Positions 8,489 to 16,939 of a stretch of 23,723 nucleotides of DNA are shown piece after piece. Source of the DNA: an uncultured Pseudomonas sp. Its GTDB lineage: Bacteria > Pseudomonadota > Gammaproteobacteria > Pseudomonadales > Pseudomonadaceae. Within the stretch, counting starts at the first letter, position 1; every line of letters starts with the position of its first letter. Both the position numbers and the translations under genes were made by a program. The notes beneath the pieces were generated by a model. The model made no database searches. It saw only the letters and a list, made by a program, of their open reading frames with translations, and had not been told where the DNA came from. The DNA is taken from positions 1-23,723 of the forward strand of contig NZ_CAMPHV010000060.1 in assembly GCF_946886105.1 (NCBI RefSeq). The letters are read 5' to 3'.

Positions 8489-9880
8489 TCATGGGTTATG
8501 CGCCTGCAAGGGCGCTGGTTGCTGCAGGGCGCTGCCGCGCAACTGGCGTTCTTCGCCCAGTAGCCGCTCGGCGCGCGTGCGTTGTTCGGGCGTCAGGCGC
8601 GCGGCGATATCGCGCGCCAGTTCGGTGGTTTGCGGGGTGTTCTTGGGCAACGCCAGCTGACTGAAGACATAGGCGCTGACCAAATCCGGCTGGATGCCTT
8701 TGCCCTGGGAGAACATCCCGGCGAGGGCCTGGTCGGCATTGAGCTGGCCTTCGCGCGCGGCGCTGAGCAGGTGGTCCAGGGCCTGTTGCGGGTAGATATC
8801 GCCGAGGTAGCCGCGCAGGTAGATCTGGCCGAGGAAATAGTTCGCGCTCGGCTCGCTGGGGGCGGCTTTGCGCAGGTGCTGTTCGGCTTTCTGCGGGTCC
8901 TGCGGGAGCAATTTGCCCTCGTAATAGAGGCGCCCGAGCAGCAACTCGGCGCGCGGCAATGCGGCGGCGCGGCCCTGGTCCAGGTAGCTCATCAGGGTGT
9001 CGATATCGCCCAGGGCGGGGTAGTCGTAGACCAGCCGCGCCAGGCTCACCCAGGCCGCGGGATAGTCCGCGGCGATGGCTTCGAGCAATTCCTGGGCTTT
9101 CTCCGGGTCGGGCTTGCCCAACTCGGCGTCGGCCAGCACCAGGGCGACTTCGTCGACCCGTTGCGCGGCGATGGCGCCACTTTGGTAGCCGGCCATCAAA
9201 CGCTCCAGCAGGGCGGTCTGCCGCTCGCTGTTGGCTTGTTTCTGATACAGGGTCGCCAGCTCGACGTAGCAGACATCGGTCTGCTCGATCATCGCCTGGC
9301 AGATCCCTTCGATTTCGTCCATGTGCTGGTCGTAGGTGCCATGGGCGCGGTACAGCATGATCTGCGCGAGGTCGGCCTCGGCATGGCCTTGCTGCTTCCA
9401 GTGGGCGATTCGGTTCTGCACGTTCACGTGGGAGAAGTCCTGTGGAAATTGCAGGTAAAGCAGCGCAAGCGGCAGCAGGCTGCTCGGTTCGCCCTGGGCT
9501 AGGGCTTGTTCAAGCAACTCGGCCGCTTCGCGCCGCTCGGCGGGGCTGGCCTCGGGCTTGCGCGCGAGCAATTTGCCCAGACGCGCCCGGGTACGCGGCC
9601 TGTCCTCGAGGGCCAGGGCCTGGCGGTAGGTCTTTTCGGCCTTGAGGCGATCCTCCGGGGAACCACCGGCCAACTGCAGGTCGGCGAGGCCGATTTGCGC
9701 GTCGGCGTAACCGAGTTCCGCCAGTTGGCGGAAGTGGCGTTCGGCGGTGACGGTGTCGCCGCGCTGCAACGCGGCGGCGGCCAGACGCTGATCGGGAAGG
9801 CCGGCGCAGCCGGGCAGGAGCGCGACCAGCGAGAGGGCCAGCAAAGGCGCAGCAAGGCGCTGGGAGTCGATAGTCGGCAC
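8489..9880 (-). CDS. algK: AlgK, outer-membrane lipoprotein with TPR/Sel1-like repeats
   Basis: AlgK is a lipoprotein scaffold that helps AlgE insert into the outer membrane and ties it to periplasmic partners. The 463-residue product has an N-terminal lipobox LLPGC with the lipidated cysteine at residue 25. Alanine- and leucine-rich helical repeats follow from about residue 30 to 430, including Sel1-type units such as [13 protein letters not shown] and [12 protein letters not shown]. The start is a GTG at 9878-9880. It is strongly supported by AAGGAGG eight bases upstream, a ribosome site that contains the alg44 stop codon. The downstream end overlaps one possible algE start. Confidence 0.95.
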   Translation of the reverse strand: MPTIDSQRLAAPLLALSLVALLPGCAGLPDQRLAAAALQRGDTVTAERHFRQLAELGYADAQIGLADLQLAGGSPEDRLKAEKTYRQALALEDRPRTRARLGKLLARKPEASPAERREAAELLEQALAQGEPSSLLPLALLYLQFPQDFSHVNVQNRIAHWKQQGHAEADLAQIMLYRAHGTYDQHMDEIEGICQAMIEQTDVCYVELATLYQKQANSERQTALLERLMAGYQSGAIAAQRVDEVALVLADAELGKPDPEKAQELLEAIAADYPAAWVSLARLVYDYPALGDIDTLMSYLDQGRAAALPRAELLLGRLYYEGKLLPQDPQKAEQHLRKAAPSEPSANYFLGQIYLRGYLGDIYPQQALDHLLSAAREGQLNADQALAGMFSQGKGIQPDLVSAYVFSQLALPKNTPQTTELARDIAARLTPEQRTRAERLLGEERQLRGSALQQPAPLQAHNP

Positions 9881-9893
9881 TGCGTTACCCTCC

Positions 9894-11057
9894 TTAGAGC
9901 CCGGCCGCGAGGGCTGTGTCGATCATCCAGTCGAGCGATGGGCCGCGGTCGAGGGTGACTTCCACCGGTTGGCTGGACAGCGAGCTGGGCAAGGTCTGTT
10001 CCGGTTCGATGATCACGCGGATATCCGACGACAGGCCGCCCTCGTGCAGGCTGCTGCTGACGACGGTGCCGTAGCGCGGGCTGTCTTCGCCGGCCAGGCG
10101 GAAGCTGGCGCGGGTGCCCGGCTTGACTCGTTCGAGATCGCGATAGGGGAAGCTCGCGGTAATGCTCGCGCGGGTGTCCTGCGGCACCAGTTCGAAGATC
10201 GTCTGGCCTTTGCTGGCGAATTGGCCGTCGGCCACCAGTTGGCGCGCGACTTTGCAATTGCAGGGGCTGGTGAGGGTGCCCTGCAGCTGTTTGCCGAACA
10301 GCGCTTCGACGTTGCCGGGGGTCAGCTGGTCTTCGGTCAGGTGGCCCTTGAGCATCTCCAGCATGGAGGCCGAGAACGAGGCGATGGGCGCGCCTTTGGC
10401 GACGATGGTCTCGTCGCCGAGCAGGCTGTTGACCATGCCTTCGCGCGGCATGGTCACTTGCAGGCTGGGCACGCTGACCATGGCCGACTTGGCGTGGGTG
10501 ACGAAGTACAGGTTGTACAGCGAGTGGGCGATGGTGGCGAACGCGGCGACCCCGATCACCAGCACGCCGAAGCTGAAGGTCACCGCGCGCAAGCGTCCGA
10601 GGGCGCCCATGCCGACGGCGCCGGCCTTGTTCTTGCGCGCTTTGGTGAAGTTGTCGCGTTGCAGGGTGCTGAGCAGGTCGCCGGTGCTGACCAACTCGCC
10701 GCCCAGGTAGTTGCTGATCAGGTAGCGCAGGGTTGCTTGCTCGCTCGGCTTGAGGCTGTGCAGCTGGCAGCCGACGCGGTGGTTGTCGTCGACGCTGCGC
10801 ACCTGGAATTCGATATCGATGCTCAGACCGAGGCCGTCGAGGAGGAATTGCAGACGGCCCTTGCGGTAGTCGCCGACTTGCAGGCCTTCCTTGCCGGCGA
10901 TAAAGCTGAAGCCGCCGGCGGAGAGATCGGTAAGGCGGACTTCGGCCGGTTCCTGGTGCTTCCCCTGGAAGTGCAGCACGCAGGGCAGTTTGACCCGGGC
11001 ATGCTGGCGCTGGGCTTCGGCTTCATGAACCATGTTGAGGTTTACGGCTGTATTCAT
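9894..11057 (-). CDS. alg44: Alg44, c-di-GMP-binding alginate copolymerase subunit
   Basis: Alg44 is the PilZ-domain partner of Alg8. Binding of c-di-GMP to it is required for polymerisation. The 387-residue product has an N-terminal PilZ domain with RQHAR (R17, R21) and DLSAGG (D44, S46). These are the expected c-di-GMP contacts and are all intact. A transmembrane segment spans about residues 158-180, and a periplasmic membrane-fusion-like domain follows. The ATG at 11055-11057 matches the family start MNTAVN and has AGGA about ten bases upstream. It lies 27 bp after alg8 and its stop sits inside the algK ribosome site. Confidence 0.96.
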   Translation of the reverse strand: MNTAVNLNMVHEAEAQRQHARVKLPCVLHFQGKHQEPAEVRLTDLSAGGFSFIAGKEGLQVGDYRKGRLQFLLDGLGLSIDIEFQVRSVDDNHRVGCQLHSLKPSEQATLRYLISNYLGGELVSTGDLLSTLQRDNFTKARKNKAGAVGMGALGRLRAVTFSFGVLVIGVAAFATIAHSLYNLYFVTHAKSAMVSVPSLQVTMPREGMVNSLLGDETIVAKGAPIASFSASMLEMLKGHLTEDQLTPGNVEALFGKQLQGTLTSPCNCKVARQLVADGQFASKGQTIFELVPQDTRASITASFPYRDLERVKPGTRASFRLAGEDSPRYGTVVSSSLHEGGLSSDIRVIIEPEQTLPSSLSSQPVEVTLDRGPSLDWMIDTALAAGL

Positions 11058-11084
11058 GTTTGCAAATTCCTATCAGGGGTCCGG

Positions 11085-12566
11085 TCACACCAGTGCTAAG
11101 AGCACGGCGACGAATACACTGGCGGCAGAAAAAGTCATGGCGCGCGAAGACCAGGTGTTGAAGCGCAGCTGAAAATTTTTCAGGCCGCGATCGAGCTTGG
11201 TGTCCTGGCGCGTCCAGGATTGGCGGTCGAGGCGGAAGAACACGTAGATCTTCACCAGCGCGCCGACGATCTGGTTGTAATAGAGAATCGCCGGGTAGGC
11301 CGGCCCTATGTGATGGCCGCTACAGGCCAGCAACAGGGTCAGCGCCAGGCGGGTCAGGCCGATCCACAGCAGGTAAACCAGCAACAGTGCGATGCCGTAC
11401 TTGAGGCTGGCGATCAGTGCCACTGTCAGCCCGAGCAGTGATGTCCACATCGACACGCGCTGATCGAGCAGCACCACGCTGGTGAACCAGCCGAGGCGCC
11501 GCACGCCCAGAGCCAAGGCTCGGGAGTTCTGCCGCAGGTTGTTGCCGTACCAGCGGAACATCAGCTTGCGGCTGGCCTTGATGAAGCTCTTCTCCGGCGG
11601 GTGCTCGACCGTATTGATCGCCGCATCGGGCACGTAGAAGGTGTCGTAACCCAGACGCATCAGGCTGTACCAGCTGGATTTATCGTCGCCGGTGAGGAAC
11701 TGGAAAGTCCCCAGACGCCAGTGATCCAGGTGGTCGCTTTCGACGTCGGCGATAAAACCGGGATCGGTGACCACCTTGGCGCGGAATACCGACATGCGCC
11801 CGGTCATGGTCAGCACCCGTTTGCTCAGCGCCATCGAACACATGTTCAGGTGGCGTTGAGCGAAACGCAGACTGTGCCACTCGCTCATCACGTAGCCGCC
11901 GCGTACTTCGCAGAACTCGTTGGTGGTGAGGCCGCCGACGTTCGGGAACAAGTGGAAATAGGGCACCGTCTTGCGCACCACGCCGGGGGCGAGCACGGTG
12001 TCGCCATCGATCACCGCGACCACCGCGCGTTCGTCCGGCAGGTAGCGTGAAATCGCCCGGAAGCCATAGGCCAAGCCGTCGCGCTTACCGGTACCGGCGA
12101 TGCGCACGAAACCCAACTTGACCCGCGCCGGCGGGTTCAGCTTGGCCCACAGGCTTTGCACCAGCAGTTGGTCGGACATCTCGACGATCGAACAGACCAC
12201 CATGGCCGGGTAGCCGCAATCGATCGCTTCCTCGATCACCGAGCGGTATACCTGGGCGGTGGTCAGCGCATCGATGCGAAAACTGGTGACCAGCAGGTAA
12301 ACATGCGATGGGTCGGCCGCGTTGCCCAGCAAGCGGGCTTTGCGCCGGTAGTACGGATACACCAGATAGAGAAACAACATGCCGCGCACGAAGTGAATGG
12401 CGCCCATGGAGTAACGCCAAATGCCTATCGCACCGATCAGCAGCAGGTAATTCCTCGACTCCGGGTCGAACACCGACGCGGGTAGGGCTAGCGCCAATAC
12501 ACCCAGAATACTGAGGTAGAAAAGCCAGCCGCTGGCCTCGAGAAGGCGTGATTTTAGCCTGTCCAT
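11085..12566 (-). CDS. alg8: Alg8, alginate polymerase (GT2 glycosyltransferase)
   Basis: Alg8 polymerises GDP-mannuronate into polymannuronate at the inner membrane. The 493-residue product has two N-terminal membrane segments (about 12-32 and 38-72) and a cytoplasmic GT2 domain with D187-G-D189 and TGDD (D294-D295) followed by K296. It also has an RxxRW-type motif near R338-W339 and several C-terminal membrane segments. The one-residue offset from the P. aeruginosa catalytic numbering I remember is uniform. The start ATG is at 12564-12566 with AGGA just upstream. A 107-bp gap separates it from algD, and Alg44 is its immediate neighbour and partner. Confidence 0.96.
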   Translation of the reverse strand: MDRLKSRLLEASGWLFYLSILGVLALALPASVFDPESRNYLLLIGAIGIWRYSMGAIHFVRGMLFLYLVYPYYRRKARLLGNAADPSHVYLLVTSFRIDALTTAQVYRSVIEEAIDCGYPAMVVCSIVEMSDQLLVQSLWAKLNPPARVKLGFVRIAGTGKRDGLAYGFRAISRYLPDERAVVAVIDGDTVLAPGVVRKTVPYFHLFPNVGGLTTNEFCEVRGGYVMSEWHSLRFAQRHLNMCSMALSKRVLTMTGRMSVFRAKVVTDPGFIADVESDHLDHWRLGTFQFLTGDDKSSWYSLMRLGYDTFYVPDAAINTVEHPPEKSFIKASRKLMFRWYGNNLRQNSRALALGVRRLGWFTSVVLLDQRVSMWTSLLGLTVALIASLKYGIALLLVYLLWIGLTRLALTLLLACSGHHIGPAYPAILYYNQIVGALVKIYVFFRLDRQSWTRQDTKLDRGLKNFQLRFNTWSSRAMTFSAASVFVAVLLALV

Positions 12567-12673
12567 AAATCCTGTCCGTCAACATGCGGACATGGCTCAG
12601 GGGCGGTCGTCGATGCTGTAATGCACAACCAGCCGTCGGAGCCATTCCGTGTCGTTAAGCCACGCTGGGGGTG
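12567..12673. other. algD-alg8 intergenic gap with hairpin next to the alg8 ribosome site
   Basis: This 107-bp non-coding gap contains an inverted repeat at 12574-12591 (GTCCG, 8-base loop, CGGAC) that lies directly beside the alg8 ribosome binding site. In the mRNA the hairpin could influence alg8 translation or mark a processing point that separates algD dosage from the rest of the operon. No gene is visible. The stem is only five base pairs, so the functional reading is weak. Confidence 0.4.
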
Positions 12674-13984
12674 TTACCAGCAAATACCTTCGCTGCCTGC
12701 GCGCGACGCCGTCGGCATGAAGCCGACCAGATCGAGCACCTGCTTGTTTTCGAGGGTTTGCTGCGCCAGGGTGGCAAAGTGTTCGTCGCTGTTGCCCAGG
12801 ACGATGATGTCGGCGTTGTCGACCACCGCATCGAAGTCGCTATTGAGCAGCGAGGACACATGGGGGATTTTCGACTCGATATAGTCCTTGTTCGCGCCGT
12901 AAACCCGCGCGTACTCGACGTTACGGTCGTAGATGCTCAGCTCGTAGCCCTTGCCGATCAGCATCTCGGCCAACTCCACCAGCGGACTTTCGCGCAGGTC
13001 GTCGGTGCCGGCTTTGAAGCTCAGGCCGAGCAGGGCGACTTTGCGTTTGTCGTAGCCAGCGATGATGTCGAAGGCGTGCTGCACCTGCACGCTGTTACTG
13101 CGCATCAGCGAGCCGATCAGCGGTGCCTCGACGTCCAGCGAGGTGGCGCGGTAGGAGAGGGCGCGTACGTCTTTGGGCAGGCAGGAGCCGCCAAAGGCGA
13201 AGCCGGGCTTCATGTAGTACTTGGACAGGTTGAGTTTGTGATCCTGGCAGATCACGTCCATCACTTCGCGACCGTCGACGCCGACTGCTTTGGCGATATT
13301 GCCGATCTCGTTGGCGAAGGTAACCTTGGCCGCGTGCCAGACGTTGCAGGTGTACTTGATCATCTCGGCGACATCGATGCCCTTGCGGATGATCGGTGCG
13401 TCGAGTTCGCTGTAGATGCTTTCCAGCAGATCGCCAGCGGATTTGTCCAACTCGCCGATCACGGTCATCGGTGGGAAGTCGTAGTCCTTGATCGCGGTGC
13501 TTTCACGGAGGAATTCCGGGTTCACCGCCACGCCGAAATCGACCCCGGCTTTCTTGCCCGAGCAGTCTTCGAGGAGGGGGATCACCACATTCTTCACCGT
13601 GCCCGGCAGTACCGTACTGCGTACCACCACGGTGTGACGTTCCTGCTTGTCGCGCATGGCGAAACCGATTTCGCGGCACACGCCTTCGATGTAATTAAGT
13701 TCCAGATCGCCATTCTTTTTGCTCGGTGTACCGACGCAAATAAATGACACTTCTGTGTCGCCAACTGCCGCTGCGACATTGGTGGTACCACGCAAGTAAC
13801 CGGACTCCACGCCGCGTTGCAACAGGTCTTCCAGGCCGGGCTCTACGATCGGTGATTTACCGCGGTTAATAAGGTCTATCTTGTCTTCCGATATATCTAC
13901 ACCGACCACTTGGTGGCCGCGCGCAGATAAACAACCTGCACATACTGCACCTACATAACCTAAACCAAAGATACTGATTCGCAT
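12674..13984 (-). CDS. algD: AlgD, GDP-mannose 6-dehydrogenase
   Basis: AlgD oxidises GDP-mannose to GDP-mannuronic acid with NAD+, the committed step of alginate synthesis. The 436-residue product is exactly the P. aeruginosa length. It has the N-terminal nucleotide-binding motif GLGYVGAVCAG (residues 7-17), the substrate segment around NEIGNIAKAVG, and the catalytic cysteine C268 in GFAFGGSCLPKD. It ends EGICW like its homologues. The ATG at 13982-13984 is chosen over one five codons upstream because MRISIFGLGYVG is the family start and GAGGGA lies about nine bases before it. It is the first gene of the alginate operon, behind the AlgU-type promoter at 14342-14369. Confidence 0.98.
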   Translation of the reverse strand: MRISIFGLGYVGAVCAGCLSARGHQVVGVDISEDKIDLINRGKSPIVEPGLEDLLQRGVESGYLRGTTNVAAAVGDTEVSFICVGTPSKKNGDLELNYIEGVCREIGFAMRDKQERHTVVVRSTVLPGTVKNVVIPLLEDCSGKKAGVDFGVAVNPEFLRESTAIKDYDFPPMTVIGELDKSAGDLLESIYSELDAPIIRKGIDVAEMIKYTCNVWHAAKVTFANEIGNIAKAVGVDGREVMDVICQDHKLNLSKYYMKPGFAFGGSCLPKDVRALSYRATSLDVEAPLIGSLMRSNSVQVQHAFDIIAGYDKRKVALLGLSFKAGTDDLRESPLVELAEMLIGKGYELSIYDRNVEYARVYGANKDYIESKIPHVSSLLNSDFDAVVDNADIIVLGNSDEHFATLAQQTLENKQVLDLVGFMPTASRAGSEGICW

Positions 13985-14336
13985 CGCACTTTCCCTCATC
14001 TACTACTTACGCGTTTAAACACGGCACAATGGCCACTACAGTTTTTCGAGGGCGCACGAACAGCCGAGCGCACTCGTTTAGGCATAAAGTTGTGGGACAC
14101 TTTCAGCAGTGTCTAGCCGGGCTTTTTATATGGCACATGCCCTGTGGGGTGGAGCTGTAGGCCGCGTAGGCTCTAGCTCTTGGGGCTTCGTCTATCTCTG
14201 GGGTATGCCTGGGGTACTCCTTTCTGGCATCTCGCCGACGCCGACCAATCCCAATAAACCTGCGTGTCGTACGCTGAACCCGCTAACTTCCTGTGGGTTG
14301 CCGCTGTGCATCAGGCTGCATGAATAAACGTATACG
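13985..14336 (-). other. Long untranslated leader of the alginate operon
   Basis: About 350 nt lie between the predicted start site and algD without a credible gene. The leader contains an inverted repeat at 14096-14113 (GACACT, 6-base loop, AGTGTC). It also contains a direct repeat of TACCCCAG on the minus strand (14216-14209 and 14205-14198, 11-bp period) and a GGCCATT motif (14034-14028) resembling the core I recall for AmrZ sites. A short ORF on the plus strand (14109-14327) has no ribosome site or recognisable product and is treated as chance. Confidence 0.65.
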
Positions 14337-14341
14337 CCGTG

Positions 14342-14369
14342 TATGAGTGCGGTGGATTTCTTATAGTTC
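14342..14369 (-). promoter_or_regulatory. AlgU (RpoE-like sigma factor) promoter of the alginate operon
   Basis: On the minus strand, GAACTA (14369-14364) is followed by a 17-bp spacer and TCATA (14346-14342). The P. aeruginosa algD promoter, as I remember it, is GAACTT-N17-TCCTA, so both hexamers and the spacing agree. Transcription would start near 14336, leaving an untranslated leader of about 350 nt before algD, similar to the long leader known in P. aeruginosa. No competing promoter nearer to algD is obvious. The identity of the sigma factor is inference from the motif. Confidence 0.8.
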
Positions 14370-14380
14370 CACGCAGGGCT

Positions 14381-14479
14381 CGAATTTTTTCGAAATATGA
14401 TTTTTTTTACGAAATGACGAGGCAACTCGAGTTGCTTGACGTGATGGCGCGACAGTGGCACTTGCTGCGCTTGCAGCAA
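14381..14479. promoter_or_regulatory. Palindromes and A-tract repeats upstream of the algD promoter
   Basis: Upstream of the -35 element there are three features: minus-strand direct repeats ATTTCG(T) plus an A-tract at 14415-14401 and 14396-14384, 19 bp apart; a perfect 14-bp palindrome GCAACTCGAGTTGC at 14422-14435; and an inverted repeat TTGCTGC-GCTT-GCAGCAA at 14462-14479. In P. aeruginosa this zone receives activators and bending proteins such as AlgR, AlgB, AmrZ and IHF. None of these repeats is an obvious copy of a site I know, so they are candidate operators only. Confidence 0.45.
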
Positions 14480-14612
14480 CTAAAGGTTTGAATATTTTAG
14501 AAAAGCCGAACTAGGGTTCCGGTTTTATTATCGATTGATTTAGATTGGGCTGATTAATTGACGCCACTTAATTGTCGGCTTGATATGAAGTGTGCGAAGG
14601 GAAGTTGATGTC

Positions 14613-14646
14613 GCCGCTGGGGCGGCTCCCGCTCGTTGCGAGCGGG
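14613..14646. terminator. Stem-loops downstream of yaaA
   Basis: Just past the yaaA stop are two adjacent hairpins: GCCGC-TGGG-GCGGC (14613-14626) and CCCGCTCG-TTG-CGAGCGGG (14628-14646, eight perfect pairs). Neither is followed by a run of T on the minus strand. This is therefore either an atypical terminator insulating the algD regulatory region from yaaA or a repetitive palindrome. Confidence 0.4.
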
Positions 14647-14670
14647 GCGCTGGTTTATCGGTTGCTGGCG

Positions 14671-15450
14671 TCAGTCCGGCGCACTGGCGCGTAGAAATAC
14701 GAACTTGTCCGCGGTGGAATGTTCCGCCGAATAGGCATAGCCCTGGTCGGTGAAGCCCTTCAGGTCTTCGGGGTTACGCAGGCGTTGTTTGATCACATGG
14801 CGGGCCATCAGGCCGCGGGCTTTTTTCGCATAGAAGCTGATGATCTTGTATTGGCCGTTTTTCCAGTCCCTGAATTCGGTGTCGATGACCCGTGCATTCA
14901 AGGCCTGGCGTTTGACCGCGCCGAAGTATTCGTTGGAGGCCAGGTTGAGCAGCACCTCGTCGCCTTGGGCGGCCAACGCTTGGTTCAGCCAGCCGCTGAT
15001 GCGCTCGCCCCAGAACGCATACAGATCCTTGCCGCGCGGGTTGGCCAATTTAGTACCCATTTCCAGACGGTAAGGCTGCATCAGGTCCAATGGACGCAAT
15101 ACGCCATAGAGACCGGAAAGCATGCGCAGGTGCGTCTGGGCGAAATCGAAATCCGCTTCGCTGAAATCCTCGGCCTGCAAGCCGGTGTAGACGTCGCCCT
15201 TGAATGCCAGCAGCGCCTGTTTGGCATTGTCCGGGGTGAAGGTCGGGGTCCAACTGCCGAAGCGAGCGGCATTCAAGCCGGCGAGCTTATCCGACAAGTG
15301 CATCAACTCGGCGATCTGCGCAGGGCTGAAATCGCGCAACTGGGCGATCAGATCCTGGGCGTGTTCGAGGTGTTCGGGCAGGGTATAGCGCTGGGTTACC
15401 GGCGGCGTTTGGTAATCGAGGGTCTTGGCCGGGGAAATCACCATCAACAT
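14671..15450 (-). CDS. yaaA: YaaA/DUF328 family peroxide-stress protein
   Basis: The 259-residue product closely matches E. coli YaaA, which lowers intracellular iron and limits oxidative DNA damage under hydrogen peroxide stress; its molecular activity is a DNA-binding fold of unclear mechanism. Recognisable family stretches are [10 protein letters not shown] (residues 5-14), [40 protein letters not shown] and [18 protein letters not shown]. The ATG at 15448-15450 has GGAG nine bases upstream. It reads toward algD but is separated from it by about 690 bp, and I recall the same neighbourhood in other Pseudomonas genomes. The paired hairpins at 14613-14646 lie just beyond its stop. Confidence 0.93.
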   Translation of the reverse strand: MLMVISPAKTLDYQTPPVTQRYTLPEHLEHAQDLIAQLRDFSPAQIAELMHLSDKLAGLNAARFGSWTPTFTPDNAKQALLAFKGDVYTGLQAEDFSEADFDFAQTHLRMLSGLYGVLRPLDLMQPYRLEMGTKLANPRGKDLYAFWGERISGWLNQALAAQGDEVLLNLASNEYFGAVKRQALNARVIDTEFRDWKNGQYKIISFYAKKARGLMARHVIKQRLRNPEDLKGFTDQGYAYSAEHSTADKFVFLRASAPD

Positions 15451-15501
15451 GTAGGTTCACTCCAAAAAATCCTGGCGGCGATTCTAACAGTGGTTCGCGG
15501 A

Positions 15502-15576
15502 GTAGGGTGGAGATGGCGAAGCCTTGCCCACCATGGGCCTGCAGTGGCGTACAAAGCTTCGCTATGTACGCCCTAC
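15502..15576. repeat. Short intergenic repeat with outer inverted ends and two inner hairpins
   Basis: The 75-bp unit is bounded by GTAGGG (15502-15507) and CCCTAC (15571-15576). Inside are GGC-GAA-GCC within GTGG/CCAC arms and a long hairpin at 15546-15572, GGCGTACA-a-AGC-ttc-GCT-a-TGTACGCC, with one A/A mismatch. A unit with the same GTAGGGTGG opening lies at 21232-21261. It sits between the divergent yaaA and the cation efflux gene and is most likely a dispersed extragenic repeat. Confidence 0.65.
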
Positions 15577-15608
15577 ATTGACCGTTGTTGCGGGTGTGAG
15601 ATGGGTGC

Positions 15609-15640
15609 TTGACCCAAGTGCCGCCCCGGGGTTGTAGTCT
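15609..15640 (+). promoter_or_regulatory. Possible metal-responsive promoter of the cation efflux gene
   Basis: TTGACC (15609-15614) and TAGTCT (15635-15640) are separated by 20 bp. Such an over-long spacer is characteristic of MerR-family metal-regulated promoters. An imperfect dyad ACCC...GGGT (15612-15632) lies between them. The element is about 30 bp before the efflux gene start. DmeF-type genes are in some bacteria controlled by RcnR/CsoR-type repressors instead, so the regulator class is uncertain. Confidence 0.4.
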
Positions 15641-15668
15641 GCCCAGGTCGTCCCATCAAGGAGCTGTT

Positions 15669-16643
15669 ATGACTGCCTGCAATCACTCCCGCTGGGAGCA
15701 TCGCCACGAATACCGCCCGCTGGAAACTGCCAGCGAACGCCAGGCCTGGCGAGTGGCGGCGCTGACCGGGGTGGCCATGCTGGTGGAAATCGGTGCCGGC
15801 TATGCCTTCAACTCCATGGCGCTGCTCGCCGATGGCTGGCATATGGCCTCGCATATGCTGGCCATTGGCTTGACCGCGCTGGCCTATCTATTGGCGCGGC
15901 GTTATGCCGGCGACGCGCGCTTCGCCTTCGGTACCTGGAAGATCGAGGTGCTGGCCGGGTTCGCCAGTTCGCTGTTATTGCTGGTGGTGGTGGCGATGCT
16001 GGCGTTCGAATCGCTGTGGCGCTTGTGGCAACCGCAGCGGATCGCCTTCGATATGGCGCTGGGCGTGGCGGTGGTGGGGCTACTGGTCAACCTGATCTCG
16101 GCCTGGATGCTGCGCGACCAGCACGAACATGGCCACGCCCATGGGCATACTCATGCCGATCACGATCACGATCACGATCACGATCATCCGAGGCCTGAGG
16201 TCGGGCGCGATCTCAATCGGCATGCCGCGTTTATCCATGTGCTGGCCGACGCCCTGACTTCGGTGGCGGCGATAGTCGCCTTGCTTGGCGGTCTGCTCTG
16301 GGGCTGGGATTGGCTCGACCCGTTGATGGGGGTAATAGGCGCGCTGATCATCGCGTTCTGGGCCAAGGGCTTGCTGCTCGAAACCGCCAAGGTGTTACTC
16401 GACCGCGAGATGGACAGCCCGCTGGTCGAGCGCGTGCGCATGGCCTTGCAGCAGGAGGCGGACACCCAGGTGACCGACCTGCACCTGTGGCGTGTCGGTC
16501 GCGCGCAGTTCGCCTGCATCGTCAGTCTGGTGACCCACGGCGATTGCTCTGCGGATCGCTACAAGGCGCGTCTGGCTGGGCTCGAGGAGGTGGTGCATGT
16601 GACCGTGGAGGTCAATCGGTGTGAGGCGGAAGAGGGCAGATAA
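15669..16643 (+). CDS. dmeF: Cation diffusion facilitator, DmeF-like (probable Co/Ni efflux)
   Basis: This is an inner-membrane proton-coupled antiporter of the CDF family that exports divalent metal from the cytoplasm. The 324-residue product has six membrane segments. The transport site is H58-x-x-x-H62 in segment 2 (DGWHMASH) and H190-x-x-x-D194 in segment 5 (HVLAD). Zinc CDFs usually have aspartate at the second position in segment 2; histidine there is what I recall for DmeF proteins, which prefer cobalt and nickel. A histidine-rich cytoplasmic loop (152-172) contains a His-Asp run encoded by a GATCAY hexanucleotide repeat. The ATG at 15669-15671 has AAGGAG five bases upstream; the ORF's earlier start codon lacks one. 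Metal preference is inferred. Confidence 0.85.
   Translation: MTACNHSRWEHRHEYRPLETASERQAWRVAALTGVAMLVEIGAGYAFNSMALLADGWHMASHMLAIGLTALAYLLARRYAGDARFAFGTWKIEVLAGFASSLLLLVVVAMLAFESLWRLWQPQRIAFDMALGVAVVGLLVNLISAWMLRDQHEHGHAHGHTHADHDHDHDHDHPRPEVGRDLNRHAAFIHVLADALTSVAAIVALLGGLLWGWDWLDPLMGVIGALIIAFWAKGLLLETAKVLLDREMDSPLVERVRMALQQEADTQVTDLHLWRVGRAQFACIVSLVTHGDCSADRYKARLAGLEEVVHVTVEVNRCEAEEGR
16158..16187 (+). repeat. GATCAY hexanucleotide tandem repeat inside the efflux gene
   Basis: Five consecutive units, four GATCAC and a final GATCAT, encode alternating Asp-His in the histidine-rich metal loop. Slippage by whole units would add or remove Asp-His pairs without shifting the frame, so loop length could vary between strains. 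Confidence 0.85.
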
Positions 16644-16939
16644 AGCGGAATTTTTCCCGGCTGAAACGCCGGTAGGACTTCCGACTTTAACGGCCCAGGC
16701 TAAGGTCGCCAAGCGCTATCTGTCGCACCGACGAATAAATTTCGGAATGCCGAAAAAAACATTTTTATGTCATCTCTTTTGCGTTAATACATAAGCAAGA
16801 CCGCCGAACCCTGCAGACAGGTGGCGTCCATAGCCATCATCTTGCGTGCTTCTTCTCAGTGCTCTGTCTGAGATATCGGCGGCCCTCCCGCGACGCATTG
16901 GCATTGCGTCGCTTGGCTCCTACAACAAGGTGACCGAGT
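16644..16939. other. 296-bp non-coding gap before the PIN-PhoH gene
   Basis: This AT-richer gap holds a small hairpin just after the efflux gene (CCGGC-TGAAAC-GCCGG, 16657-16672) without a T-run. A second hairpin, TTTCGG-AATG-CCGAAA (16740-16755), is followed by an A-run on the plus strand. A promoter for the downstream gene should lie here, but I cannot name convincing -35 and -10 elements. Minus-strand reading frames in it have no support. Confidence 0.5.

Noticed and set aside
14055..14063. CTGTTCGTG on the minus strand, resembling the AlgR box CCGTTCGTC
   Set aside because: Only seven of nine bases match, which is expected by chance in this much sequence.
14109..14327. 72-codon plus-strand frame in the algD leader
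   Set aside because: No ribosome site, no recognisable domain, and it runs against the regulatory region.
14456..14470. TGGCAC with GG-N10-GC spacing on the plus strand, as in a sigma-54 promoter
   Set aside because: The -12 half has GCGC in place of TTGC, it points away from algD, and no plus-strand gene follows until 15669.
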